From: Vombatus ursinus
Lineage: Eukaryota; Chordata; Mammalia; Diprotodontia; Vombatidae
Assembly: GCF_900497805.2 (NCBI RefSeq)
Contig: NW_020948774.1
Location: forward strand, 1,715,741-1,779,740
Direction: 5' to 3'
DNA: 64,000 bases
Shown here: piece after piece, positions 54,401-58,434 of the stretch
How the letters are laid out: every line of letters starts with the position of its first letter
How positions within the stretch are numbered: position 1 is the stretch's first letter
Position numbers and translations under genes: made by a program
Notes under the pieces: model-generated
The model's database searches: none
What the model saw: only the letters and a program-made list of their open reading frames with translations
What the model was told of the DNA's origin: nothing

Positions 54401-57193
54401 TCTGATTGTGGTTTTCCTTGGTTTTATAGATGAGGAGACTGAAGCCCCAAGAAATTCCGTGATTCTCTCATGAGGTCACAGTCAGCATTAGAGATGGGCA
54501 TCAAACCCAGATTTCCTGACTTGATCCACTGTAGCATGAGAAATCACAAAAGCCAATAAGCATGGATCTCGATCAGTGTACAGCAGGGGTTATAATGCAG
54601 TTTAGTAGATACCAGTGACATGCAGTGACAGAGTGAGAGGTTTGGTGATGTACTGAAAGTCCAGTAGCAAGTCAGTGACAAAACTTGGCCTAGATGCTGG
54701 GGCTGGTGATATTGTCAGCGTGTCCCACCTTTGGTCTTTCCTGCCCTCAGGATCAAGCGTGTACGGGACAAATATGAGGCAGAACTTGCCGATCTGGAGC
54801 AGTCAGAGCGAAAGCTGCAGGAGCGCTGTGCAGAGCTGAAGGGCCGGCTGGGGGAGGCTGAAGGTGAAAACTCTCGGCTCCAGGGCCTTGTGAAACGGAA
54901 GGAAAAGGAGGTGGAGGATGTAATAATGGTGAGCCCAGGCATCCTGGAGGCACCATAAGTTCGGGGGCTCTTATGGAATGTCCTCTCCCCTTCCCTGCAT
55001 CCACAGGCTGCCTCTGATTCTTAGCTTCTCCTGCAGGTGAAGGATAAGTTAATGGAAGAGAGGAGCAGCCTGTCAGAGGTGATCCGCCAGGAATTCTCAG
55101 ACCGACTGATGGCAACTGAAGAGGAGAACAGGCGATTGAAAGTAGAGATATCAGAGCTGCGGACCCGTCAACAGTTAGAACTGGAGAAGATCACTCGGGA
55201 CAAAGAAGATGAGCTGGAAGAAGTGCATAAAAGGTAAGAGTGTCATGGTTCCAGCCAATCAGTCTCTCCTGTTTGCATTGGTAAATGGATTGATTTCTTG
55301 TCTGAGAAGCCTTCCTTGAGGAATAACAGAAACCTGCATTTTAAAAAATTTTGACATTTTTTTGCTCAATTACATGTAAAAACAATTTTTAACATTCATT
55401 TTTTAAAAACTTTTGAGTTCCAAATTCTCTCCCTTCCTCCCTCCTCATTGAGAAGGCGAACAATTTGGTATAGGTTATACATGTACAGTCATACAAAACA
55501 TATTTCCACATTAGTCATATTGTGAAAGAAAACAATAGACCAAAAAAGAAAAAAACCAAGAAGAATAAAGAAAGTATAGAAAAAATAGGCTTTGATCTAC
55601 GTTCAGACTCCACGAGTTCTGTCTCTGGAGATGAGTAGTATTTTTCATCTTAAGTCCTCCGGGATTGTCTTAGATCATTGAATTGCAGAAAACAGCTAAG
55701 TTATTCACAGTTGATCATTGTACAATATTGCTGTTACTGTGTACAGTGTTCTGCTGGTTCTGTTCATTTTACCTTGCATCAGTTCATGTAAATCTTTCCA
55801 CAACCTACATTTTTGAAGGATCTACTCAGTGTTTAGCATTGCACTAGGCAGTCAGGGGAGGATATGGCTTTGACTTGTGATATATGGAAGGAAAGGATGG
55901 GTATAATGGAGGCCAGGGAATAAAGGGAGAGCCACTTCTGTTCCATTCCTAGTTGCCCCTGTTATTTAGGGATAGCCCATATGCCCCTATAATTTTCCAA
56001 TATGATAGAAAATTCTTTAGGACAAAAAGTTGGATGGATCCTGCAAAGCAGCTATTTAACACTGATTCGCTTCACCCACTGGCACCCAGCTCACTCTTAT
56101 TGCTTGTTTCACATTGGTTCAGATGCACTCTACAGGTGACGCATAGTCCATTGCCCTTCTTGGTCAGGTTTGCCCTCCATAGAGACATAGTAGGAGAATT
56201 GCTGAACCAGAACAAGATATAGTTTTAACATACTTTCTAGGCCATCCCAGTATAGCCATATATTACTGATCCTAATGCAGCCAGAGGAATGATATTAGTA
56301 CTGTTAAACACACATCCCAGTCATAGGTGTGACAGGGAAGGGCAGAGCCAGTAGGCCTAGGAAAGGAGTCTATGAGAGGGTATGTATCTATACCAAAAAT
56401 AAGTAAATTATTCTGTGGATATTCATCTGAGAGGCAAGGCCCCCTTGGACTGTGGAAGGAGATAGCTCAGCACTACAGTCCTCATTTGTTATTAATAAAT
56501 AGCAATGCCCCTTTGTAGAATTGGTCAGTGGGGGCTTAACAATGCCTTTCTTAGCAGGCTAGTCATATTCTTGTGCTACTGACAGAACATATATCCCTAG
56601 GGGGTGGGTCAGTATGGAGCAACCTTCAGTCTCCTAGGGAGGTTGATAGGAAGCAGCAGCGGTCTGAGCCCCCTTGGAAAGGTTGCTGAGTGATTTGGCA
56701 TCATGGTGATTTGCCTAGTAGGTTGTGTGGAGACTGTTCCTCTGCAGACCAAAGGTACAGATGAAGAAGCAGGCCTAGAGCAGCTAAGTGATTTCATCAA
56801 GGCCACAAACTTGAATTATTACCAAAGTATGTTTCTAGTCCAAATCTTCAGAGTCTCAGTCTGGAGTTTGTTCCACTGGTCTTCTATTCCGTTGACTAAA
56901 TATGCTGTGGGGTAATTGGAGCCTCCTAGTCAACCTCGTGTCTGTTCTCCTCCCAGGGTCAAGATGGCTATAATGAAGAAAGAAGAGACTGTGAACAGCC
57001 TTCGAAAACAGTATGACGTAAGTTGTTCCTTCCAACCCGTACCTCTTGATCTGTCCCGGGGGTGACGTCCTCTGTGAGGCCCTGGGCCTGACAAGCTCTG
57101 TGTATCTGTGTGTCCCAGGCAGCAGTAAAGCGGGCTGACCACCTCGAGGCACTGCTGGAGCAACAGAGGAAGCAGCTCCTGAGTGTCAAGTGA
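12246..57193 (+). CDS. CEP131: CEP131 (AZI1), centrosomal protein of 131 kDa, complete coding region in 25 exons
   Basis: CEP131 is a centriolar-satellite and centrosome protein that works with PCM1, the BBSome and CEP290 in cilium assembly, and in genome stability. The 25 coding segments listed separately add to 3,282 bases, all with AG/GT borders and matching phases: 1,093 residues against 1,083 in human. The start ([16 protein letters not shown]) aligns with human MKGTRA. The conserved ELSLTGLP block follows. RSIS50V and RSNS81T match human S47 and S78, which MK2 phosphorylates to make 14-3-3 sites. A Ser-rich disordered N-terminal third follows. The IQ motif is at about residues 274-294 ([17 protein letters not shown]). 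A near-continuous coiled coil fills about 580-1,090, with blocks such as [20 protein letters not shown] and [14 protein letters not shown] almost as in human. No stop or frame break was seen. It is driven by a CpG-island promoter and flanked by TEPSIN as in human. Confidence 0.97.
12884..12956 (-). pseudogene. tRNA-Ile-like pseudogene
   Basis: On the - strand there is an A box (tagctcagttgttcaggg), then an anticodon region resembling the tRNA-Ile (AAT) 'gctaataacgccaag' as 'ctactaatcatgccaag', and a good B box (ggttcaatccc) at the expected spacing. The 3' acceptor side does not pair with the 5' ggaggat, and no CCA-proximal terminator is evident, so it is degenerate. It could instead be the head of an old tRNA-derived SINE. 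Confidence 0.55.
13005..13450 (+). mobile_element. L2 fragment, 3' part
   Basis: Reads 'atgctacctcctttataaag' then 'tcttccgtgattcc', and later 'taagccccttgatggtaagg', the order of the L2 3' end. Confidence 0.75.
13811..14035 (-). mobile_element. CORE/MIR-type SINE
   Basis: Antisense: 'agcactttaaagtttgccaa', 'cagataaggagatgttaagt', 'gtcacatagttagta', with the B box as 'gattcaaattctg'. Confidence 0.8.
14140..14740 (-). mobile_element. L2 fragment (ORF2 to 3' part)
   Basis: The + strand text is the reverse complement of the L2 RT-distal region: 'gaatgatgtgatcatagcta', 'agaaagcctagttagaaag', 'tgtctagcaggtagttgga'. Decayed; no long frame. Confidence 0.7.
14752..14902 (-). mobile_element. tRNA-derived marsupial SINE
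   Basis: Full antisense copy: T-rich tail, 'gacttgcccagggtcacaca', B box, and head ending 'ccacctagctgcc'. Confidence 0.92.
15250..15560 (+). mobile_element. CORE/MIR-type SINE split by an L2-like piece
   Basis: The SINE head (to about 15310) and body (from about 15430, 'agccttggtttcctcacata') are separated by about 120 bases with an L2 antisense look ('aaacatagttcctgcc'). Confidence 0.6.
16265..16425 (+). mobile_element. MIR-type SINE
   Basis: 'gagttcttggcttggagtca' then 'ctgagcctcagtttactagt', sense orientation. Confidence 0.7.
16425..17990 (-). mobile_element. Long L2 copy (about 1.6 kb)
   Basis: The 3' end is on the left ('ttaagggccaacttcatgct'). Moving right are the 3' UTR and the RT-coding region in reverse, for example 'gggagccactagagtttgtt', 'ttgattgtagtagtctaggc' and 'gatagatgctgcacagtggt' (the L2 FDTVDH neighbourhood). 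It is the longest L2 here. Frames are broken. Confidence 0.75.
18050..19112 (+). mobile_element. L2 copy, sense, ending at CEP131 exon 3
   Basis: Sense L2: 'ggactcatgtccttccttca' (the DS-LTL region), 'ctaaactcttctgcctga', 'caactcaagttcttcttgaa'. It ends 'agatgctcaataaatatttg', 15 bases before the splice acceptor tract of exon 3. Confidence 0.8.
19127..19221 (+). CDS. CEP131: CEP131 exon 3 (residues 63-94)
   Basis: Encodes [20 protein letters not shown], including the RSNST phosphosite. The acceptor tttttttttccag directly follows an L2 3' end. The donor is gtaatc. Confidence 0.95.
19222..22099 (+). other. CEP131 intron 3, left part
   Basis: Largely unique intronic DNA. A MIR-type SINE lies at about 20310-20480 and a SINE tail at about 21120-21205. 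No exon or conserved structure was recognised. Confidence 0.6.
20310..20480 (+). repeat. MIR-type SINE
   Basis: 'ggtttaagttcatgtggcct' then 'gagcctcagttttctcatat', sense. Confidence 0.7.
22100..22890 (-). mobile_element. L1 fragment: 3' UTR-like piece joined to 5' UTR block
   Basis: 22100-22250 resembles antisense marsupial L1 3' UTR. 22260-22870 is the same block as 24480-24830 ('gcaaattcttgatctg' and 'agacccctctctgc' shared), which in the neighbouring L1 lies 5' of ORF1. The ORFs are missing between them. A GA run sits at 22728-22751. Confidence 0.55.
22890..25182 (-). mobile_element. L1 copy with 5' UTR and ORF1, lacking ORF2
   Basis: The - strand begins at about 25182 with 'ggagagaccaagatggcaga', as mammalian L1 5' ends do. 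The 5' UTR runs to about 24240, and ORF1 in reverse lies at about 24200-23255. One open stretch (23788-23537) reads [20 protein letters not shown], the start of the ORF1 RNA-binding region, preceded by Lys/Glu-rich sequence. ORF1 is otherwise broken. Confidence 0.75.
24831..24876. repeat. G-run followed by (CA)n
   Basis: Twelve Gs, then about 14 CA units, inside the L1 5' UTR. Confidence 0.9.
25636..25750 (+). CDS. CEP131: CEP131 exon 4 (residues 94-132)
   Basis: Encodes [17 protein letters not shown] through TTWNIL; matches human PTDFLMLFEGS and ATWNVL. Acceptor cctag, donor gtaagg. Confidence 0.93.
25935..26100 (-). repeat. MIR-type SINE, diverged
   Basis: 'ggatgagaaacctgagccca' and 'gatgtgcccaagtatta' in antisense order, ending just before exon 5. 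Confidence 0.55.
26143..26270 (+). CDS. CEP131: CEP131 exon 5 (residues 133-175)
   Basis: Encodes [15 protein letters not shown] to [11 protein letters not shown]; human has DDQPRGFTLPS and [11 protein letters not shown]. Confidence 0.95.
26560..26850 (-). mobile_element. L2 3' end
   Basis: 'acacttattaagcacctact', 'ctaagcactggagatacaaa', 'gagctcacaatctaatgggg': antisense L2 3' end. Confidence 0.8.
26950..27215 (+). repeat. CR1/L3-type LINE 3' fragment
   Basis: 'gcatcacagtttgagaagga' and 'agtgcattcagacaag', then 'agacatgatggctatcttc', matching the L3/CR1 3' region shared with 33,470. Confidence 0.6.
27425..27560. repeat. TA/TG-rich microsatellite tract
   Basis: Interleaved TATG, TATA and TG repeats. 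Confidence 0.85.
28380..29310 (-). mobile_element. L1 fragment: 3' UTR and ORF2 C-terminal part
   Basis: Antisense. 3' UTR motif 'ctgatcattgcattgatcag', then ORF2 end 'gtccagccattctgcagctg', whose reverse gives a [10 protein letters not shown]-like reading. It continues through 'ccagagtggttgcaccagtt'. Many breaks. Confidence 0.75.
29310..29990 (-). mobile_element. L1 5' UTR block lodged within L1 ORF2 sequence
   Basis: Shares 'ctggttattcctctgtaggc' and 'cttcagattgggct' with the 5' UTR blocks at 22,300 and 24,500. It ends at 'ccatctctgctccctttcc', which in reverse looks like an L1 5' start. ORF2 sequence flanks it on both sides. Confidence 0.6.
29990..31690 (-). mobile_element. L1 ORF2 fragment (reverse transcriptase region)
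   Basis: Antisense ORF2. 'gttgaatagtgagtctttta', 'gaaccaactctgcattcctg' and 'tttttgcatcaatatttatt' match the reverse of mammalian L1 RT in order. Interrupted by a hAT-like element at about 31131-31279. Heavily decayed. Confidence 0.75.
31131..31279 (-). mobile_element. hAT-Charlie/MER5-like short element inside L1
   Basis: The reverse complement aligns along its length with the copy at 32544-32705 (shared 'gataactatatttcaatac'-type core and terminal 'ttttaacct'). Confidence 0.55.
31800..32172 (+). mobile_element. CR1/L3-type LINE 3' end with tandem tail
   Basis: 'gacagacttaggttcaaaat', 'gatggatgatcattttttag', 'ccacctctgagatcctgtgg', followed at 32085-32172 by imperfect tandem units built on ttctagg and gatctttg. 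CR1/L3 elements end in short tandem repeats. Confidence 0.65.
32544..32705 (+). mobile_element. hAT-Charlie/MER5-like non-autonomous element with TIRs
   Basis: It starts CAGGGGTTCTTAA and ends TTAAGAATGCCTG, imperfect terminal inverted repeats of 13 bases. It is flanked by 8-mers gtctttgt (32536-32543) and gtctgtgg (32706-32713), 6 of 8 identical, consistent with an old hAT target duplication. It ends 65 bases before exon 6 of CEP131. Confidence 0.75.
32771..32884 (+). CDS. CEP131: CEP131 exon 6 (residues 175-213)
   Basis: Encodes [16 protein letters not shown] to [10 protein letters not shown], nearly identical to human. The acceptor tttgttag lies 65 bases after a hAT-like element. Donor gtaggc. 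Confidence 0.95.
33420..33965 (+). mobile_element. CR1/L3-type LINE 3' region
   Basis: 'agaaaacatccagaaaagag', 'gaagggcctggagaccatgc', 'tttagcctggagacttaaag', 'gaggcagatttagatgcgat' and the end 'tttcaaaactgatattccat' are all in CR1/L3 order. Confidence 0.75.
33966..35571 (+). other. CEP131 intron 6, right part
   Basis: AT-rich with A- and T-runs (34502-34518, 35340-35360). 35170-35400 may be old L1 3' UTR. Nothing else recognised. Confidence 0.5.
35572..35730 (+). CDS. CEP131: CEP131 exon 7 (residues 213-266)
   Basis: Encodes [16 protein letters not shown] to [13 protein letters not shown]. Asn/Ser-rich disordered segment ending in the conserved [12 protein letters not shown]. Confidence 0.94.
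35871..36020 (+). mobile_element. tRNA-derived marsupial SINE with perfect TSD
   Basis: Full sense copy: head ggggcagctaggtggcac, B box gagttcaaatcc, and an A-rich tail. It is flanked by the 13-base direct repeat agaaattgtgaag (35858-35870 and 36021-36033), so it is comparatively young. Confidence 0.95.
36034..36586 (+). other. Rest of CEP131 intron 7
   Basis: Unique AT-rich intronic sequence. Nothing recognised. Confidence 0.5.
36587..36704 (+). CDS. CEP131: CEP131 exon 8 (IQ motif; residues 266-305)
   Basis: Encodes [20 protein letters not shown] and onward to [24 protein letters not shown] fits the IQxxxR calmodulin-binding pattern. Donor gtcagc. Confidence 0.96.
36703..36731 (+). promoter_or_regulatory. 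Three AGGTCA half-sites at the exon 8 donor
   Basis: AGGTCA at 36703-36708 (spanning the splice donor), 36716-36721 and 36726-36731. The last two form a DR4 arrangement (spacer TGAA), the classic TR/LXR-RXR spacing. They arise from a tandem ATGAAAGGTC. No evidence of use. Confidence 0.3.
37411..37527 (+). CDS. CEP131: CEP131 exon 9 (residues 306-344)
   Basis: Encodes [15 protein letters not shown] to [14 protein letters not shown], a charged helix; human has [14 protein letters not shown]. Donor gtagtc. Confidence 0.94.
37528..38035 (+). other. CEP131 intron 9
   Basis: Unique intronic sequence without recognised repeats or exons. Confidence 0.5.
38036..38189 (+). CDS. CEP131: CEP131 exon 10 (residues 345-396)
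   Basis: Encodes [14 protein letters not shown] to STIKANNAG. The flanks ELQQKRA and KANN are conserved; the middle is low-complexity. Confidence 0.92.
38565..38659 (+). CDS. CEP131: CEP131 exon 11 (residues 396-427)
   Basis: Encodes [20 protein letters not shown] to SPEDKPQ, poorly conserved but phase-consistent. The donor gtctct is weak. Confidence 0.85.
38885..39110 (-). mobile_element. CORE/MIR-type SINE
   Basis: 'gtacagcactttttaaagtt', 'cagccctgtgaggcgaggca', 'gggacttgcccaagatccta' in antisense order. Confidence 0.75.
39331..39513 (+). CDS. CEP131: CEP131 exon 12 (residues 428-488)
   Basis: Encodes [12 protein letters not shown] to KYSWIDE, including [16 protein letters not shown] (human LEELLHTLQLLEKEPD). 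Acceptor ccctag, donor gtaact. Confidence 0.93.
39786..39926 (-). mobile_element. tRNA-derived marsupial SINE with TSD
   Basis: Long T-run tail, 'gtgacttgcccggggtcaca', B box. Flanked by ccctaatgtcttt and ccctaatatcttt (12 of 13 identical). Confidence 0.9.
40119..40347. repeat. Imperfect inverted repeat (long hairpin), about 230 bases
   Basis: The left arm 40119-40202 and right arm 40255-40347 are reverse complements, with a loop of 52 bases. By eye, about 30 of 36 outer positions and 32 of 35 inner positions pair, with a gap of about 9 bases in the left arm. It matches none of the SINE, L1, L2 or CR1 families seen in this window. It could be a foldback/MITE-type element or a local inverted duplication. 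Confidence 0.85.
40158..40170 (+). promoter_or_regulatory. Perfect AGGTCA DR1 motif
   Basis: AGGTCA T AGGTCA, the consensus for PPAR/RXR, HNF4 and COUP-TF type receptors, in the left arm of the inverted repeat. The matching part of the right arm is diverged. Function unknown. Confidence 0.35.
40771..40962 (+). CDS. CEP131: CEP131 exon 13 (residues 489-552)
   Basis: Encodes [14 protein letters not shown] and [20 protein letters not shown], near-identical to human. Donor gtgagc. Confidence 0.96.
41338..41408. repeat. TACA/CA-rich microsatellite
   Basis: Degenerate tatacata/cacatgca repeats in intron 13. Confidence 0.8.
41632..41754 (+). CDS. CEP131: CEP131 exon 14 (residues 553-593)
   Basis: Encodes [12 protein letters not shown] to [18 protein letters not shown], where the long coiled coil begins. 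Donor gtgggt. Confidence 0.94.
42095..42182 (+). repeat. L2/MIR 3' end
   Basis: 'agcacctagcacagtgcctg' followed by 'gtgcttaataaatgtttg'. Confidence 0.7.
42662..42787 (+). CDS. CEP131: CEP131 exon 15 (residues 594-635)
   Basis: Encodes [18 protein letters not shown] to [14 protein letters not shown], coiled coil. Acceptor ttgacag, donor gtaacc. Confidence 0.96.
42978..43500 (-). mobile_element. L2 3' part
   Basis: 'caagcatttattaagtgcca', 'aaggagcttacattttgttg', 'gcctgtgcaaaggtttggag', 'aaaatcactttggcagatgt': antisense L2 in order. Confidence 0.85.
43550..44455 (+). other. Rest of CEP131 intron 15
   Basis: Unique intronic sequence. Nothing recognised. Confidence 0.5.
44456..44572 (+). CDS. 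CEP131: CEP131 exon 16 (residues 636-674)
   Basis: Encodes [20 protein letters not shown] to QVQEQHEL, coiled coil. Acceptor ctcag, donor gtgaga. Confidence 0.96.
45337..45490. repeat. Compound (TA)n-(CA)n and (TA)n microsatellites
   Basis: TA run 45337-45361 passing into CA to 45392, then a second TA/TATG tract at 45431-45490. Between and after them lies a hAT-like element remnant. Confidence 0.95.
45390..45535 (-). mobile_element. hAT-like short element split by a TA tract
   Basis: 'ggattacaaggaaaccaatt' and 'ttgaaatgcagttt' before the TA tract, 'cagatcccaggttaaaaac' after it. Same family as 31,131. Confidence 0.5.
46541..46643 (+). CDS. CEP131: CEP131 exon 17 (residues 675-709)
   Basis: Encodes [20 protein letters not shown] to KKIKEITVR, almost as in human. 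Donor gtaggg. Confidence 0.96.
46860..47245 (+). repeat. CR1/L3-type LINE 3' region
   Basis: 'ttagcctggagaagaggg', 'ctctagagggcaggactggc' and 'gaacttagattctgtgaatc', diverged but in order. Confidence 0.55.
47616..47817 (+). CDS. CEP131: CEP131 exon 18 (residues 709-776)
   Basis: Encodes [20 protein letters not shown] to [10 protein letters not shown]. The donor gtacat departs from consensus, and a CORE-SINE begins about 25 bases into the intron. The phase to the next exon (CG|A TAT) fixes 47817 as the last base. Confidence 0.93.
47843..48076 (+). mobile_element. CORE-SINE abutting exon 18 donor
   Basis: Full sense copy: head 'gtgcagtggacagagcgttg', B box 'gtgttcaaatcctg', core 'ttgcctcattttccctatct', tail 'tgtgaagcactttagcacag'. 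It begins about 25 bases after the exon 18 donor. Confidence 0.85.
48080..48230. repeat. (CA/TATG)n microsatellite at SINE end
   Basis: Long degenerate tacata/tgtg tract immediately after the SINE tail. Confidence 0.85.
48515..48690 (+). repeat. MIR-type SINE
   Basis: 'gagcactgaactgggaatca', 'cctctgtttcttcttctgta', 'gagggcctccacaattctt', sense. Confidence 0.75.
48752..49075 (+). repeat. Interspersed marsupial-type repeat, family not assigned
   Basis: 'ccttcattctcgaagaggac', 'gtgaggcagggctgtgcaaa', 'ccatctgggtccagtggcaa'. I recognise it as a dispersed repeat of marsupial genomes but cannot name its class. Confidence 0.5.
49076..49961 (+). other. Rest of CEP131 intron 18
   Basis: Unique intronic sequence. 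No repeat or exon recognised. Confidence 0.5.
49962..50069 (+). CDS. CEP131: CEP131 exon 19 (residues 776-812)
   Basis: Encodes [20 protein letters not shown] to KERLNQQAA, Gln/Glu/Arg-rich coiled coil. Acceptor ccgcag, donor gtaggc. Confidence 0.94.
50213..50330 (+). CDS. CEP131: CEP131 exon 20 (residues 812-851)
   Basis: Encodes [16 protein letters not shown] to [13 protein letters not shown]. Human has QRAELEELRQQLEESS and [13 protein letters not shown]. Donor gtttcc. Confidence 0.94.
50866..50940 (+). CDS. CEP131: CEP131 exon 21 (residues 852-876)
   Basis: Encodes [20 protein letters not shown] to KKE, coiled coil. Acceptor ttttag, donor gtgaaa. Confidence 0.92.
51161..51303 (+). CDS. 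CEP131: CEP131 exon 22 (residues 877-924)
   Basis: Encodes [17 protein letters not shown] and [16 protein letters not shown]. Human has EAWLLNREQELREEIRK and KEIELVIHRLEADMAL. Confidence 0.96.
51420..51800 (-). mobile_element. L2 fragment
   Basis: 'gagtctctactatgtgccat', 'gctactggagtttattgagt', 'gctattgcagtggtccgggc' in antisense L2 order. Confidence 0.75.
51815..52335 (-). mobile_element. L2 fragment with internal microsatellites
   Basis: 'caattaagcatttatttagt', 'atgctgagcactggagatac', 'aagccactggggtttgttga'. GT/CA (51905-51945) and CTTC-type (51955-51998) tracts are inside it. Confidence 0.75.
52336..53195 (-). other. L2 scrap and unassigned repeat-like DNA
   Basis: 52385-52480 is an L2 3' end in antisense. 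52480-53195 looks dispersed (purine-rich, no frame) but I cannot assign it to a family. Confidence 0.45.
53195..53310 (-). mobile_element. hAT-like short element, partial
   Basis: 'acgtaaaataaattacatag' followed by 'gattagaaaggtaaccaa', then 'gggttcatggac', as in the copies at 31,131 and 45,390. Confidence 0.5.
53350..53830 (-). mobile_element. Cluster of CORE/MIR-type SINE copies
   Basis: Two antisense cores in a row ('gatgaggaaattgagattta' and 'gatgaggaaacagaggtgca'), then a third tail ('ttcacaaagcactttggtca'). Confidence 0.7.
53920..54345 (-). mobile_element. L2 3' part
   Basis: 'gaaaaaacatttattaagca', 'gagcactgtgctaatcgatg', 'caaggagctttacattctag', antisense. Confidence 0.8.
54350..54540 (-). 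repeat. MIR-type SINE
   Basis: 'agatgaggagactgaagccc' and 'gaggtcacagtcagcatta' in antisense order. Confidence 0.65.
54751..54928 (+). CDS. CEP131: CEP131 exon 23 (residues 924-983)
   Basis: Encodes [20 protein letters not shown] to EVEDVIM, including [15 protein letters not shown]. Acceptor cctcag, donor gtgagc. Confidence 0.96.
55037..55233 (+). CDS. CEP131: CEP131 exon 24 (residues 984-1049)
   Basis: Encodes [20 protein letters not shown] to [10 protein letters not shown]. The heptad pattern continues. Donor gtaaga. Confidence 0.95.
55330..55810 (-). mobile_element. L1 3' UTR fragment
   Basis: Antisense marsupial L1 3' end: 'cattttttaaaaacttttga', 'catattgtgaaagaaaacaa', 'ttgcatcagttcatgtaaat'. 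Confidence 0.7.
55811..56956 (+). other. Right part of CEP131 intron 24
   Basis: Mostly unique. A diverged MIR-type remnant lies at about 56740-56840. No exon recognised. Confidence 0.5.
56957..57017 (+). CDS. CEP131: CEP131 exon 25 (residues 1049-1069)
   Basis: Encodes [20 protein letters not shown]; human has VKTALARKEEAVSSLRTQHE. Consensus donor gtaagt. Confidence 0.94.
57119..57193 (+). CDS. CEP131: CEP131 exon 26 (residues 1070-1093, stop)
   Basis: Encodes [20 protein letters not shown] to LSVK and ends at TGA 57191-57193. Human has [15 protein letters not shown]. Confidence 0.96.
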   Translation, partial: AAVKRADHLEALLEQQRKQLLSVK

Positions 57194-57465
57194 GCACCCC
57201 CTCTTGCCACACAGAAGAGAGACTGCAGCTACAAGTCTGCTGGGGTGGCCCTCGCTGTCCCGGGGGACTGTGAGTCTATGGCTGTGAATGAGGAAGCACT
57301 AATGCCCCGGGGCCTGGGAGAGAAGAGGGCCTCTCCTCAACCTCTGCTCTTCTGTTTTTACAGTGTTTGTCCCCCACGCCCATGAATGAGTGGCTTCCTA
57401 ACCTGAGAGCCATCTCAGGGCTTCTGTCGTTGTATTTTAACATTAAAAAAGTCACTGGTTTCTAA
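57194..57465 (+). other. CEP131: CEP131 3' UTR
   Basis: Short GC-moderate 3' UTR running to about 18 bases beyond the ATTAAA at 57442. A GT/T-rich stretch follows, as expected downstream of a cleavage site. Confidence 0.75.
57442..57447 (+). terminator. CEP131 poly(A) signal ATTAAA
   Basis: The common variant signal, 249 bases after the stop. No AATAAA occurs nearer on the + strand. Confidence 0.75.
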
Positions 57466-57865
57466 AACACAGTGCAGCCCTTTAATTTGTCTCTCCTAGA
57501 GTGAGAAGTGTTTGGAGATAAGAGGGTAGTCATAGGGACATCTGTTCAGAAGTGATAACATGGGACCTGAGAGAGCTGAGTTTCTAGTTATCGCCTACAA
57601 TTTCCCTTCCTTCTCTTTCCCACTCACTCTCTCACACCTTCTTGGAATGAAGATCCACTCAGTGCCCTGGCATGGAGAGATGGAAGAGCAGGCAGGCTTA
57701 CAGGGAGGTCCTGAGGGATGGTTGAGTCCCAGCTCCCAGCTCTTCTCCAGGTTCTGCTGCTTGCAGCTGTTCAGTCCCTGACATTGCACCACCTGGCTTC
57801 ACCCCTTAGTTGCCCTGATGAGCACGGAAGCTGCTTACTCCATTCCCCAGACACACCACAATGGA
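57466..57865. other. Gap between CEP131 and the convergent exon
   Basis: About 400 bases of repeat-free unique DNA between two inferred 3' ends. No gene seen. Confidence 0.5.
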
Positions 57866-58399
57866 TTTGAACATTTAAAAGGATAATTTTATTAAGAAAC
57901 AGAGAAATAACACAACCAAAGTACAAGAAGCATTCATAAGAGATGGTAGCTCACCAGCAGAAGAACTTTGCCGAGCACAGGTTTCCGAGATGCTGTAAGT
58001 GCCAAACAAAGAAACTCAGATTCACTTCTAGGAATAAGGATTTCCAGATCCCTTTCAGCGCTTGCTTCCTCCTCAGTCTTGTTTTATGCAGGCTTCCGTT
58101 TTGTGTCTCCTGGCCAAGGCTGGGCAGCACTTCTTCATAACTTCCCTTGAACCTCAAGGCCCTACCCCGTTCCTGTGGCCTGTGAATGAGGAAGGCATTT
58201 TATCTGACCCCAGAGCTCTGTGTCTCCTCCTCTGACTATCCAGCACTGATCTTACAGCCATCACCTCAGAAGTCTCTGACTTTGGTCTTATGGGATTATT
58301 GCCCTTGCTCCTGATCTGTTTCTTTCTGGTTTTATTTGTCTCAATCACATTCACTACCCCACCATTATTCTCTTCATTGAAGCTCATGCGGTCCCATGA
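57866..58399 (-). CDS. Putative terminal exon of an unrecognised gene, convergent with CEP131
   Basis: On the - strand a strong acceptor (a run of Cs and Ts, then ctccag) precedes base 58399. An open frame follows from 58399 to the TGA ending at 58154, 81 residues starting SWDRMSFNEENNGG. It is Lys/Arg-rich (TRKKQIRSK, SQRRRHRALG). Then comes about 290 bases of repeat-free UTR and AATAAA at 57893-57888, with cleavage expected near 57,870. I do not recognise the protein, and no signal peptide, membrane segment or domain is visible. A shorter frame opening at the ATG of the exon (MGPHELQ, stop) is also possible, so most of the exon could be UTR. No upstream exon of the gene was identified in the repeat-rich DNA to 64,000. 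Confidence 0.45.
57888..57893 (-). terminator. Poly(A) signal AATAAA on the - strand
   Basis: Would end the transcript containing the exon at 58399-57866, about 420 bases from the CEP131 3' end. Confidence 0.5.
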
Positions 58400-58434
58400 C
58401 TGGAGAAAAGGGGGACACACACATCAGCTGAGAT

